DNA of 64,000 nucleotides, taken from contig OU015566.1 of NCBI GenBank assembly GCA_907165135.1, positions 436,501 through 500,500 of the forward strand. Direction: 5' to 3'. Source of the DNA: Oikopleura dioica (Eukaryota > Chordata > Appendicularia > Copelata > Oikopleuridae). This document shows, one piece after another, positions 21,466-33,052 of the stretch (position 1 is its first letter; each line of letters starts with the position of its first letter). The notes under the pieces are model-generated. The model was not told where the DNA came from, ran no database searches, and saw only the letters and a program-made list of their open reading frames with translations. The position numbers were made by a program, and so were the translations under genes.

Positions 21466-24028
21466 TTAGTTTGTTTCTTCCTTTGGTGGAGCTTCGCCGG
21501 TCAATTTAACAGAAGGATAAACCGTGTCAATATCGTTCCATGATTCGTATCCATCGATAACCATCACACGAAATCCACTCATTTGGACCATATCATCAGA
21601 GTGAAAATGAACAGTGACATCTGAATCAAAAGAAATTCGAGTTCCCTTAAATAAAAATTAAAAAAAAGAGAGATTAAAAGAATATCATACTGTTAGTTGT
21701 CCACTAAACTCATAATCTTGTCCATTGCTATCGCGGAATACAAGAAAATCATAATGTTGCTCCGTGTTAAAGGAAGTAAACTCAAAAGTGAGGCCGTCGA
21801 ACGTGGAATAAAATTTGTTGGTGCATCTTGCCATGTCTTGGTAATGGGATGGGTAGTTTTCCGATCTAAAAAAAGAGATTTTTAGAAAAAATCTCATGCG
21901 CAATCTCTGCTGACTTGCCCTAGTCATATATAAAAAAAGAATGATCGGGGAAGCTGACAAATTTAAAGTCCCAATTTTGCTTTTTTTTAATCCGAATTTT
22001 CAAAGTGAAAACAATTTGGTATAAATTTATTATACACTAGATATACTGTACTAGAATTTATCAATAAACGATATTTGTATTATAATTTGTTTAATTAACG
22101 CCGGAACGCATAAATTTTTTTCAAGGTTGAACGCAGATCGTACCAATTAATTGGTATGCCCCTTTTACCGATTTTTAACAATGAAATTGATAAGTCTACT
22201 GATTAAATGATAGAGATAAATAATTCTCAGACGCTTTGCTTCAATTTCATCCACATATTATATAATATAATTTATATTAATATAAATATGAGTAAATATG
22301 CGTTTATTCCAAATGTGTCGACAGACGACGTAATGGCGATTTATTGTTGAAAGAATAAAAAATATTCGAGTTCAAAATTTTGTTCAATAGCTAAAATCAA
22401 TAATTTTCAGAAAAATTTTTTTGACATCGGAATCGAATTCCTCGATAAAAAGTAGCTCCATAAGTGGGGGTTCATTTTTTTCTAGCGTAAAATAAAAGTT
22501 GAGTTATGTGGCTTTAAAGAACCTTGTACCAATTAATTGGTCGCCCTGCGTTTCGGCGTTTAATAAAACTGATGGCATTGATAAACCTCCTTTACATGTT
22601 TTGAGAATGAATCGTACATCGTTCCAATGTCATTATCCCTCCTCGGCCAAAGCCAATTTTCAGTCACGTTTTTAACGAGTTCATGAAAATTGTTTCCCTA
22701 TCTTTCAAAGTTATGATTTAAGGACATGAAAGAGAATAAAGATATCAGTGATTTCTGTAAATTTTATAATATCGGACGTGCACTTAGCATTCCGAATTCA
22801 CGACAAAAGAATGAGATTTGAATGGTACGATTTTCCCGCGCTTAAAAAAGGGACTTGTCTATTTTGAGATCATACTACGCATCGCAGTTAAATAAGATGA
22901 AGATATGATACCTTAATCCTAGTACAAGGCTTGTTCTACAAGCAACGTTCCATTACCGACGGATAATTATGATGCGTGAGTGGTACCGAAAATCCCTATT
23001 CATTTCAAATAACCCCTTTGATGCAAAAATATTTGAATATCTTACTCAAAATAGCCAAAGCCAGAAACATAATACATATAATCCCCATCGCAGATTCCAA
23101 AAGTTGAACCGGATATAAATGGACCGTTGGTTGAGAGTGTCGTTGCAAAGTCGTAGTTGTTGCTTTAAGCAGAGTTCGAAATCTCACAGCCTTTTTTATC
23201 GACCAAATCGGACAAAATGATTATTTTGGATATTTTTTCAACATCTCTCGCTGTTGTTGAGAAGAAAACTTTTGGACCTTTTTTCCTCCTCTTGACGTGG
23301 GCTATCTGAAAATAGAAATAAACCTTACAAATTCGAATTTTTGTCAAACTGCCCCACACCTCCATTAAGGTGTCACATTTTTTGTCCCAAGATTTGCTCA
23401 AAAATGTCCAGAAGTTTGAAACATGGCCCAAAAAAAGTCGTCCCATCAAACTCACTTAAAATTGTTCTTGTTTTCCCAAAAGTGTGATAAATTTCTCACT
23501 TTTTCTTCAAAAAAACAAAGCATAAGTAACGATGGCTTTAGTTTATCCTTCAATCTAATTTTCTGTTATAAAGAGAATGTTATTAAGAGAAATCGGATAA
23601 TTGATCAGAATTAACTCATTATTGAAATAAACTGTGGAAAAAAATTTATCTGCATTTAAAATTTGTAAATATATATTATAATAACATTACAATAAATTAT
23701 ACTATAATATATATTTATATAAAAAATATTCTATATGAAAAATTAATTTGCTTAGAATTTTAAACCCTGTCTTGAGATACCAGGTTCTGTTGGTGGACCA
23801 GATGGTGGACTTAAAAGGATATTAAATTTTGGTTGCAAATATAAAAGACTAACCCGCTAGTTGCAGCAGTAGTCGCAGCAGCGCCGACTCCAAGAAGAAC
23901 GAAGATACTGATGAAGATGCAAGGGCAGAAGATGCAGCCTATAATAACGTAGCAGACTGCATTGTTGCTAGATTTTTGCTGTTGGATGACAACCGGAGCT
24001 GGAGCTGGTGAGGGTGGAGCCGACGGAG
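21466..24028 (-). CDS. type II membrane CUB protein, paralogue of the 14-19 kb gene (4 exons found)
   Basis: Exons 23854-24028, 23046-23162, 21691-21865 and 21466-21645 join in phases 2/2/0, the same as the plus-strand paralogue. The first exon, expected to encode about 12 residues, was not found upstream of 24028. The tail is PAPAPVVIQQQKSS. The membrane segment is CYVIIGCIFCPCIFISIFVL. CUB marks are ICDGDYMYYVSG, SENYPSHY, RCTNKF, DFLVFRD and VHFHSDDMVQMSGF, ending in PPKEETN against PPKEE in the partner. The outer stalk is much shorter than in the paralogue. Exon 3 begins 9 bp from a B-box-like GAGTTCGAAATCT, so a mobile element has landed at the splice acceptor. Confidence 0.83.
22097..22566. 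mobile_element. TIR element with ACCAATTAATTGGT (about 470 bp)
   Basis: Ends AACGCCGGAACGCA and TGCGTTTCGGCGTT are inverted. Just inside each lies the palindrome ACCAATTAATTGGT. A cognate is at 47233-47515. It lies in an intron of the minus-strand CUB gene. Confidence 0.7.
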
Positions 24029-24039
24029 CTAAATTTCCT

Positions 24040-26130
24040 TTTATTTTTTTTTAAATAAATTGAGGAAAAATGTCGGGCACACTCTATGATTCTTGAATAA
24101 CCCTCGATTTGCCGGGATTTTCCCCTCATCTTCGGTCCGCTGGGACTTTTGGCGCAAATTCCGGCGAACCGAGGACAAGAATTTCAAAGTCTCTAGTAAA
24201 AGTGAAACTGTTTGGGAATATTTTGATAACTAATGCCTGGCCCTTCACAAAGAACGAGAAAGACATAAAATGAAGAAATTTTTAAAATATATTTTTATGT
24301 TAAGGAGCACAGGTTTCCGGGGTGGGGAGTAAATTGAGAGGTCCCAATTTGCTCCAAATTTTTAAATTTATTTAAAAATCAATAGTTTAAAGTCAAGAAT
24401 CTAGTCTGCTAACCAAAAAATGAGAAACGGTTACTTTTAACTTTTCTTCTGAGAAGAGACGTTTTTTCGGCTCAATATTTTTATAAACGTCTCTTCATAA
24501 ATTTCATATAAATAAATTGCCAAAATAACATCTAGTTTGACTTTATTTATTTCAGCAAAAGGTATTTTTCTCAGAACATGAGCATCATTATTAATAAGGA
24601 TACCGTGTCAGTGCAGATTTATATTAGAAAAGACTTTTTTTGATTCGATAATTTTTTAAATGTTCCTTCTCTTAATATAAATAAAAGGGAAAAAAATCAC
24701 CTTTTTTTTCAACTGTTCAAAGAGTCAACCCTTGGCTGCGCAGGGCGGCATTATTCAGTATCCCCTAATTTTTAGGCTGATGATTAAACTTGCTTTGCTT
24801 AGCTTCAAACCCAATTTTAGAGAATATATCAACGCCCCTCAAGTCAAGCGGCCCTGTTACAATTTTATTTTCTATCTTACGTGGAGCATTTTGTTGAACA
24901 TTCAGAATCATTTTCGACTCTTTCCTGCTTTTTGTAAACTGGAGAAAAAACTATAATTCATCAATAAGTAAATACCAAAATGGAACATTCTAGAAAAAAG
25001 ACATAATTGTGTTATTGTAAAAGTTCAAATAATTGCCATTTATTTGCGAAATGATTGACCTCTTATAGTATAAGACTTATACTTTATTGATATTCTATGG
25101 GTTAAATGAGCAGACAAATCAGAAAATAAATAATCGTGTGTAATTGATAAACTAAATCTTTTGAAAGAATATCCTGCAGATAATAACGGTTGTAAATTAA
25201 CAACCTTCTGAAAAGGTCCTTGGCGCGGTTATGTTAAACAAAACTATTTTGATTTTTTCTAGAAAATAATAATAATTACAAAAATTCATAAACAATGAAT
25301 TAGTTAAAAATAAGACATGAGTTCGAAATCTCTGGGCAATTATTTCTAAATTTCCTGTCGTCCAACCCACAGCTTGAATTTTCCAAGGGCTAAGGAAGAA
25401 GCTGGTCTTTATGGCACTATTGAGAAAAGCGTCTTTTCTGGCACTGAAATTTGATTTTGTGAATTTTCAAAGCCCCGCTATATTATAATGACATGAGTTT
25501 TGCCATGCGAAATGTACTGGACTCTATGTGACTGTAGCATATTTATTACACAGTGGGTAAAACACTGGGCTTTGCTTGAGTGTGTGTTTTGTAGAGAAAC
25601 TATTGCATGAGTGAGTGATCCTTGCGGATCGTGCACAGAAAGGGCGAGGTAAAACAGCTGATAGGAAGTGAGAACAGTTGATTCTCGGCGGAAACGGCCG
25701 TATCTATCTAAGCTCAACGGGATACCGTATAAGGTTTCGGGAAACCTTACGTTTCATGTCTCATACGTAGTCATGGGTGAATACACATGAATGCGACGCG
25801 GTATTCCTTGTACCACCGGTTTCACAGGTGAAACCGGTTGATTGATTACTTCTACACTGCGCCACCTAACAATTATCACCCTATAAAACTGGAACTGTTC
25901 TCAACTAAACACGCACACTTTACGCACATTCAATAAACGGTCACTTAGACTTGGACATGTAGTCCTTTTTGTACGCAGGCAGCGTTGGCCAGTCCCGGAA
26001 CCTTTTAACCGATTGAGGACTTTATGTCACTCACATCAATAAAAGCCAAAATTTTACCACGAACGAAGCATATCCAAAAATTTTGAATTCTGATTGTCAG
26101 TCTCTCAGAGTCTGCTATTAACATTTAAAA
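24040..26130. other. intergenic region with SINE-like tail and fragments
   Basis: 24445-24610 is a minus-strand SINE-like tail (AAGAGACGTTTTTTCGGCTCA...AACGTCTCTTC, CATCTAGTTTGACTTTA). 24735-24765 holds a GGGCGGCATTATTCAGTATCCC end of the hAT-like family. 25319-25332 is a lone B-box-like GAGTTCGAAATCTC. 25730-25860 has GGTTTCGGGAAACC and CCGGTTTCACAGGTGAAACCGG palindromes. No exon is supported. Confidence 0.5.
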
Positions 26131-26181
26131 ATTTCGAACTCTACCGGTGCCGATTTGGGCAGCGGATTTCAGTTATCCTGT

Positions 26182-27136
26182 ATGTCTGCCCTCTTTAGTA
26201 ATCTTTATTCTGGTGTTGTCTCGTGGAAGAATAAAACGTTCCGCCAGGTTTTTGAGCGATTCGAGCAAGTGCGATACTCGGCTCTTCGCCTAAAACAGAT
26301 TGCAAACAATACGATCGTCTTGCCTTCCCGTTCAGATGTTGAGTCAGATTTCAATGACTGCGGCGAAAAAATTTTGGACTTCAACAAATCATCGTCAAAG
26401 AAAAAAATTGTCTCGGAGTGTTCGCTAGCTATTTATGACTGTATTCGAATGAATGATTATCCATGTGATGTATTTACTGTTGAAACGTATGATGGGTTCT
26501 TGGTCGAAATTAATCGCCTCAGAAATGTGGGAAAACCAGCAGTGCTTCTTCAACATGGGATTCTTGGAGATTCGGGTCATTGGGTTTCTGCCGGACCAGA
26601 ACATGGGCTCGGTAAGTTGCAAAATTGGATGATATTCGACTGCAAATAATCTCCCTAAGGGCATAAAAATGTGAACATAAGGGGATGGTGGTCGAGAATG
26701 AGACCCGGTTTTTCTAAAAAATTCAATATTTTCTTTTGTCGAGCCGTTTTCTCTTTACAAATAAATAGAAAATGGTTCGTGAAGCCTGTTTCAACGATAA
26801 AATTGGCTCTCGCTCAGTTTTAACCCATAATTCTGACAACAGAATATAAAAGTAGATAAAAAAATCCGCAAAATTCATTTTCTGGGGGTATTTTGAGTGA
26901 TTTCTTCTCGAATTTTTAAGGGAAAATATTTTCTAAACTCCACGCTTTTACGTCGACTTAACCATTATCTCTTCGAAAACTAAAGGAGAAATTCCGTTAC
27001 TCAGGTGGTTTTGGCTCAATCTTGGTCAAAATGTACATTATTCTCGACCACAACCCCCTTAAGGATTTTCCAGAAAATTAAAAACTCTACTGTGTATTTC
27101 AGCGTACCTACTTTTCAAAGAAGGCTACGATGATGA
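26182..27136 (+). pseudogene. acid lipase (AB-hydrolase lipase) 5' fragment
   Basis: Exon 1 (26182-26611) and the start of exon 2 (from 27103) join in phase 1. Near its end exon 1 reads NDYPCDVFTVETYDGFLVEI, then PAVLLQHGILGDSGHW. This is the lid/oxyanion region of lysosomal acid lipase-type proteins; exon 2 continues as AYLLFKEGYDDEP. There the frame runs straight into a TIR element (27136-27665), and no catalytic-serine exon follows. I conclude a truncated gene. The long N-terminal extension before the lipase motif is not typical of secreted lipases, and no signal peptide is visible. The intron holds another MITE. Confidence 0.65.
26681..27058. mobile_element. TIR MITE with GGTGGTCGAGAAT ends, copy 1
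   Basis: Ends GGGGATGGTGGTCGAGAATG and ATTCTCGACCACAACCCCC are inverted, with TTAA at 27059-27062 and a changed ATAA at the left. The interior (GGCTCAATCTTGGTCAAAAT, TTTCTAAAAAATTC) matches 35269-35648. A solo end lies at 18560-18590. Confidence 0.7.
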
Positions 27137-27665
27137 ACCCCTGCCCGCATGAAAAATTTGTCACCCCTGCCCGCATATCGACCTACGCGTAGGTCGGGCC
27201 TTTTGAGGGTCTTTCAATCGTGATAAAATTTTCGAAAGGATATGAATGGAAAGATTAAAGGCTGAGCTATCTCCTGGACATAATCAAATTTCAAATGTCA
27301 AATGTTAAATGTGAACAAATGCCGTTTTTCCAAAAGTATAATTGGGGTGGTGTCTGGAATCGACAAAAAAATTCCGACAAAAATTTTCAAAAAAAAGACA
27401 CTTCAGAAAAAATACTCTTAAAATTTTTTGAGAAAATTTTTTTCTGAAAACTATGCAGAAATGGCTTTTTCAGGCCATAATGGACATTTCTAGGCAATTT
27501 CGAGAAATTTTTGTAAGCGCACCAGATAATGGTGGGCGATTGAAATTGACATGAAAAAATTGAAAATTTTTGTCGGGATTATATTGTCGATTCCAGACAC
27601 CTCCCCGTATAATTGCGTTTAAAAGCCAATTTACCTACGCGTAGGTCGATATGCGGGCAGGGGTT
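27136..27665. mobile_element. TIR element interrupting lipase exon 2
   Basis: Ends ACCCCTGCCCGCATATCGAC and its inverse carry the palindrome ACCTACGCGTAGGT just inside. At the left a second partial end (CCCCTGCCCGCATG) precedes it, suggesting a rearranged insertion. No coding capacity. Confidence 0.65.
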
Positions 27666-27885
27666 AAGCATATTTATTTTGCATTATAAACTTTACAATA
27701 ACATTTATAATACAAAGTTAAACAAAGTATACAAAGCCTTTTCCCACGCCGTTGGAACCTTGATTTCTCATTTTTTTAATCCCATTGCGGTTCAAATAGT
27801 TTTGATTGAAGAATCAAAATTTTTAATATTCGAAATTTATAAAAATATTCTCTGGCATTGTTGAAAAATCATAAATGTTTTTAAG

Positions 27886-28325
27886 CTCACCATCAAACTA
27901 TTGATATTATGAGTGCAATCAAAAAATTACTTCTGCTTCTTCTGGCATCACATTCGAGATTGAAAAACTTGACGCCGATTTTTGTGCTGAGGATCTTGTA
28001 TTCAAAGATGAAAATGAAGATGAATATGCCTTTTCTGGAAATATCACAGAGGTAATATTACTTAAACAGTCTCGTTATCGTTTCTGTATGGGCTAACGGC
28101 TTTATTAAATTCTCAGGAATTATTTTTTATTTTTAATTTTAGGTTGCCCGCTTTTCGTTTTCTTCTCCTTTCGTCTGTATTCATTATCGAGGCAATACAA
28201 CTTCAAATATACGCTTTTTGATATCGATCGAAGCGGGATTCGAGCAAAGAAACAACATAAGCGTCATTCATCCTCTCGTCATGTCGAAGACCCTTTCAAG
28301 ATACGCAAAAGCAAGAAATGAATAA
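27886..28325 (+). pseudogene. third CUB paralogue, last two exons
   Basis: Exons 27886-28051 and 28143-28325 splice in phase 0 and align with exons 4 and 5 of the 14-19 kb gene (ITSASSGITFEIEKLD, DEYAFSGNITE, ARFSFSSPFV). Six codons into the first exon an in-frame TGA (27902-27904) lies where the paralogues have NYPSPY. No membrane or stalk exons are found upstream, where the broken lipase and MITEs lie. AATAAA overlaps the stop. Most likely a decayed copy. A short transcript starting elsewhere cannot be excluded. Confidence 0.65.
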
Positions 28326-28329
28326 AAAT

Positions 28330-28980
28330 AAAAGAGGTTGAATACTCACGTGGGCCATTGACCATCCATCATTTCTTTTGTTTGGAATTTTGAAAAAGTT
28401 TGCGACTGTCACTGCTTGTTATTGCCAAATTGGTAAATACACTTTAGCAGTTGGAGAAGAAACTGAAGGGCTGAAAATTCTCTTTATATTATAGAAGTTT
28501 ATATTAAATGAGCAAAATTAAAATCAAACTAGATCAACAACTACCTTTTATTTAGTTTACTCTTAAAATAAACATTTTTACAAAATCGATTGATTCTTTT
28601 GAGAATACGAACGAGAGTTAAAATTCAGATAAAAATTTGATCTTTCTTTTTTTTTCAATTTCATTCAAATTTTAAGTGTTTAGTATATAGACTATTTAAT
28701 ACAGTATAAAGACAAAATTTTCTGTTTATTTTAGATTTCTTGGGTAGTAAAGAATACGAGGAGATAATTTTATTCACAAAATTTTTTCGGTGCATAAGAA
28801 ATTTTGACAAAAAAAAATGGCATCAAAAATTCAAAATTTGCAGACTTTTTCTTATGAAAACCTTTGTTTTTCTCTTTTATTCTAATTAAAATTAAGGGTA
28901 TAAACTAAGGGTAAGCGAGTATTTAACCTTTTCATTTTATTTACGCTGTAATGTTAAAGTTGCCCTGAGATATAATCTCT
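28330..28980. other. AT-rich intergenic, no gene seen
   Basis: No exon-like frame on either strand. A weak CAACTAGA-like block (AATCAAACTAGATC, 28522) suggests SINE-like debris. Confidence 0.4.
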
Positions 28981-28984
28981 CATT

Positions 28985-29295
28985 TTCTCAAATGATTATA
29001 CCACTTTCGTTAATGTCTCTTTTCAATGTCTTATTTTCAAAAAGAAAAATCATTTGCTTTTCGAATCGTATATTCTCAACTTACAGTGATCTTGAACTCT
29101 TTTCATTCCACCCCAAAGTTGAGCTAGAAGTAAAACTTTAGAAACAAATTAATATCTTTTGAAGTGGCAGTAGGTCGGCAACTGCAAGTTACTGCCAGCC
29201 CTTGAAAAATGTAACTGCAACTGCCAACTTGGCAGTGCCAAGTAACTGCCGACATTGGCAGCTGCTAGTGGCAGTCGTGGACAAATTTCGAACTC
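28985..29295 (-). mobile_element. SINE-like element, GGCAGCTGCC head
   Basis: On the minus strand it starts at GAGTTCGAAATTTG (29283-29295). A head full of ACTGCCA/GGCAGCTGCC follows, with a tail including AAAGAGACATTAACG at 29011-29025. The head matches the 2385, 31545 and 32745 copies. Confidence 0.6.
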
Positions 29296-29429
29296 TCTTA
29301 TCAGCGATTTAAAATGGGCGCTGCTTCGCTACAAATGCATGAGAATAGCGAATTTCGCTTCGCTACTTGTGTGTCGTATATGACACACGGATGCATTGAA
29401 ATTGTGTCATTCACTACCTACGGTAGTAA

Positions 29430-31435
29430 AGGTAGTAAGAGAAAAAAGTTTCGGTAAAACTACAGAAATATTGTGAGCTTATTTTCTGATTAATATTTCG
29501 GTAATAGCCGAAACTTTCTTTCATTTTTACCCCCTTTTTGAGCAAAAATATTTCGGCAGGCTACCGAAATCTTTCTCACTTTTAACTTAAAAGTTTTAAG
29601 TCCTTATCAAGCAAAAACATTTCGGCAAAAAAAGCGTTGACGATCATATAATCTCATCGATTCTTTTGCAAGAAAATTATTATATCTAATTGCCGCTACC
29701 TCGGGGCTCCGCCCCTTCGGGCCTAAGATGCCGGGGTCTAGTCTAGGGTTACTAGGGTTACGTAGTATAGTCTATACTGTATAGAAAAATGTTTCGGTAA
29801 AAGCGACCGAAATATAAATCATTTTCAAGGGGTCAGATGTGATAAATATTTCGGCAGGCAGCCGAATGAATCTTACAAATAAGACACGTTTTTAGGAAAA
29901 AATATTTCGGTACGAGCCGAAATAAAAATCAGAAATTGATGTCTTTTGAGCAATAAAGTTTCGGCAGTTTTCTCCATTCTCATCCTGATAAGCCCTAGTA
30001 TGTGCATTGAATGAGTTTGGCTTCTGATGAGTTTTCACCTCAAAAATCTCGAGTAATTTTCTGTTCTCATATCAGAAGGAGATCATTTCTCGGGCTTTAT
30101 TTTGGAAAAATGGTGGAACCCAATGATTAAAAATTAAAACCGTCGTATTTGCTTAACGCGCGAGCGCACAAAATTTTTTCCCCGGTGAGCGCACGGCGCC
30201 CCGAACTCGGGGCAACCCCCTTTTTCTGTTCTAGCGCAAAATCAGTCCAATCTTAAATCAAAATAAGTCTTTGGCAAGTATTCTTAAACACTTTTAATTA
30301 TTTTTTAAAGTGAAAAAAGAATAATATAAATAGAAAATCCGACTTGAATCCGATAATAACTGATGACATCAGTCTGATGTTTCAATTTTAAGAGTTTTAC
30401 GAATGAAAAATCGGAAAGATATAAAAACTCTTTTGTTTCTTCGGTAAAAATTCGGGTTATTGCTAAGATAACAGTTTGGGCAAGTTTTTTTATGAAAATA
30501 ACAAAATTTCAAAATAATTTTATGTATTTTTGCCCAAAGTTGCCTTTTCTTATCAATACCAAAATCAAAAATTTTCAGAAAAAAAGTTTTTTTCGACGTC
30601 AAAACTGTTTTTCTCGTAAAATTTTAGCCCCAAAAAGATGGGGTCTCGAAAAATTTTGTCCACAAAAAATTGGAGAAAATTGAGGATAAAGGGGCTCCGC
30701 CCCGAGTTCGGGGCCCCGTGCGCTCACGCGTTGAATAAAAAATAGGGTGAGGGGGCACCAGCAAAAATGACGGAACAAACTTACCCGAGGGGGATAGGCT
30801 AGGGTTAGTTAGGATTACTGAAGGTCACCCTAAGTAACCCTAGACTAGACCCCGGCATCTTAGGCCCATGGGGCGGAGCCCCGAGGTAGCGGCAATTAGA
30901 TATCATAATTTTCTTCCAAAAGAATCGATGAGATTATATGATCGTCAACGCTTTTTTTGCCGAAAAGTTTTTGCTTGATAAGGACTAAAAAGTGAGGAAG
31001 ATTTCGGAAGCCTGCCGAAATATTTTTGCTCAAAAAGGGGGAAAAATGAAAGAAAGTTTCGGCTGTTACCGAAATATTAATCAGAAAATAATCACAATAT
31101 TTTGTTTGGTATTTTATTTGTAGTAAAGCTTTCGGTAGCAAGCTACCATCATCAGTACTAAAAAAGTTGTAAAATATTGGAACGAAGAAGTCTTTTCACC
31201 TTTGAGAGGCTTTTAAGGCACACTAAAGTTTCGAAAGAGAAAATTGGAGATAGTTGAATTTGGTCTAGAAAAAACTATAACCGACTCTGTTCTAAGCTCT
31301 ATTTTAAGCTTAACTACAAATAAAATACCAAACAAAATATCTTATGATGTCAAACAACCAGAGAACTCACAATATTTCTGTAGTTTTACCGAAACATTTT
31401 TCCTTACTACCTTAACTACACATTGTCGTAAGTAG
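29430..31435. mobile_element. 2-kb foldback element with TTTCGG motifs
   Basis: Long inverted arms (29430-29760 and 30815-31435) carry more than ten TTTCGGY/RCCGAAA sites. Examples are ATATTTCGGTAATAGCCGAAAC and its inverse. The arms are joined by a middle containing a CGGGGCTCCGCCCC hairpin and a GAGCGCAC-bordered inner segment (30170-30735). No intact ORF. The right arm is interrupted by a nested element (31096-31340). Confidence 0.75.
31096..31340. mobile_element. nested MITE (about 245 bp)
   Basis: Ends ATATTTTGTTTGGTATTTTA and its exact inverse bound it. It splits the right arm of the foldback element. TCACAATATTT occurs on both sides (31092, 31367), consistent with duplicated or displaced target sequence. 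Confidence 0.7.
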
Positions 31436-31544
31436 GACTTTTTTTCCGCCGGAGGAGAAATGTTATTTTTGGGTTGTGGGTCGGGTTTAGGTATCTGCCT
31501 GGGACTAAGTTCGAGCTCATCCTGATTGGGCTCGAGCTTGTATC

Positions 31545-31700
31545 AGAATTCGAAATTTATTGGCAGTACTGCCACGACTGCCACAGGCAGCTGCCAATTT
31601 CGGCAGTCACATGGCAGTGGCAGTTACATTTTTCAAGGGCTGGCAGTACCTGGCAGCTGCCAACCTACTGCCACCTCGAAAGATATTATTAATATCATAT
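31545..31700 (+). mobile_element. SINE-like element head, GGCAGCTGCC
   Basis: GAATTCGAAATTT, then repeated TGGCAGT and GGCAGCTGCC to CTACTGCCACCTCGAAAGAT. The last block matches the head ends at 2717 and 29175, inverted. Confidence 0.6.
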
Positions 31701-32039
31701 TAATTTCGGTGTTTCCTACCTGAGTTTTCTTCAACTCAAGCGCACACTCTTTTAAAGATTTCACTTCGAATTTAGTTCAACGTTACAAACTTTTGTGAAG
31801 ACTTAACAAAAATTTTTGCAAAGTCGCCGCCCAACACCCTCACAAAGATGCTCTAAATGCGGGGGTTTGAGTCTGGAGAGGGCCATTTTCGGCATTATTG
31901 CCATTTTTGGTCTTCAGACCCGCCTTCAATAAATTACCCTAACTCTCCATCATAAATAGAAAAAAAAATCTCCGAAAATTTCCGCTTGGTGGGGGGGTCG
32001 ACTAAAAATTTTTCTGCGACCACTCTCTCATTATTTGTC

Positions 32040-32180
32040 TAAGAAAATATTTCGTAGCGAGTTTCCTTACACCGACCAAATCCTTACACCGACCAAAATC
32101 CTTACACCGACCATTTTCAGAATTTGGTCTGTGTAAGGAATTGGTCGGTGTAAGGATATGGTCGGTGTAAGGAAATACCA
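32040..32180. repeat. inverted TTACACCGACCAAA repeats
   Basis: Three copies of CCTTACACCGACCAAA run into three inverted copies of TTGGTCGGTGTAAGG around a short centre. The unit is not seen elsewhere in the window. Confidence 0.75.
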
Positions 32181-32309
32181 TTAATTTCTTTCTAAAGTTC
32201 TCTAGAACCACAAAAAACAACGCTTATGATCCAAATTCTCTCCCGAGACCTATATTATTCAATCTTTTGAATCAAAAAAGACATTTATATCTCAGATATG
32301 GTAGACGAC

Positions 32310-32740
32310 GGGTTTCATTCTTTATAAAGAATCATTCTTTAGAAAAAGAATCATTCTTTGAAAATAAAGAATCATTCTTTTTCGGGTGGCTCCAAAAAGA
32401 ATGATTCTTTTTTGTTTTGATAAATGCTGCTCTAGAAAATACTTGTTGAAGACTTAGTGTGAGCTTCCTCTTCAATTTTTCTGCAGATTCTAACGGAAAT
32501 CACAGAAACCAGAAGCTATTGAGCGCTTCGCGCCTGTTTTTAAAGGAATCTTGAGAAAGTTTAGATTATATGATCGAAAAAAATTATCACTGTGGCAATA
32601 TTTTCGTAAAAAATAATTAGAAACAATTTTTTCTAGAATATCGGAAAAAGAATGAAGCCCGTTTTTTCGCCGGGAAATAAACGGCTTTCATTCTTTGCGA
32701 AAAAGAATCATTCTTTATAAAGAATGAAACCCGTCGTCAG
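32310..32740. mobile_element. TIR element with AAAGAATCATTCTTT motif
   Basis: Ends GACGACGGGTTTCATTCTTT and AAAGAATGAAACCCGTCGTC are inverted. At least seven AGAATCATTCTTT or AAAGAATGA sites cluster next to the ends. The core is AT-rich with GAGCGCTTCGCGCCTG. Confidence 0.75.
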
Positions 32741-32744
32741 CCCT

Positions 32745-32960
32745 CAGATATCGTCTCTTTTATATGTTTAACTTGTCGAGAAGACTGTTTTTAACTTAGT
32801 TTGACTTTAAAAATTTTTAAAAAAAGAATCGAAATGGGCAGTTTTTGGCAGTCGACTGGCAGCTGCCAGTGGCAGCTGCCGATTTTGGCAGCCATTTGGC
32901 AGTGACAGTTGCAATTTAAAAAAAACTGGCAGTCGCTTGGCAGTGGCAGTCGCCTTTTTT
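32745..32960 (-). mobile_element. SINE-like element, GGCAG head, tail C
   Basis: On the minus strand: GGCGACTGCCACTGCC-rich head, TCGATTC, constant block TTTTTAAAGTCAAACTAAG, AAAACAGTCTTCTCGACAAGTT and AAAAGAGACGA. It abuts the right end of the 32310-32740 element. Confidence 0.6.
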
Positions 32961-33052
32961 ACTAATCGCAAATATTATATCATTTATCATCGTCAGATTT
33001 ATTAAGAATCAAATTTTTGGCCGATTAATATTGTTTTGATACAGATCGAAAT

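Noticed and set aside
32040-32180. CRISPR-like direct repeats TTACACCGACCAAA
   Set aside because: Repeats are contiguous or inverted with no unique spacers of constant length, and the sequence is eukaryotic.
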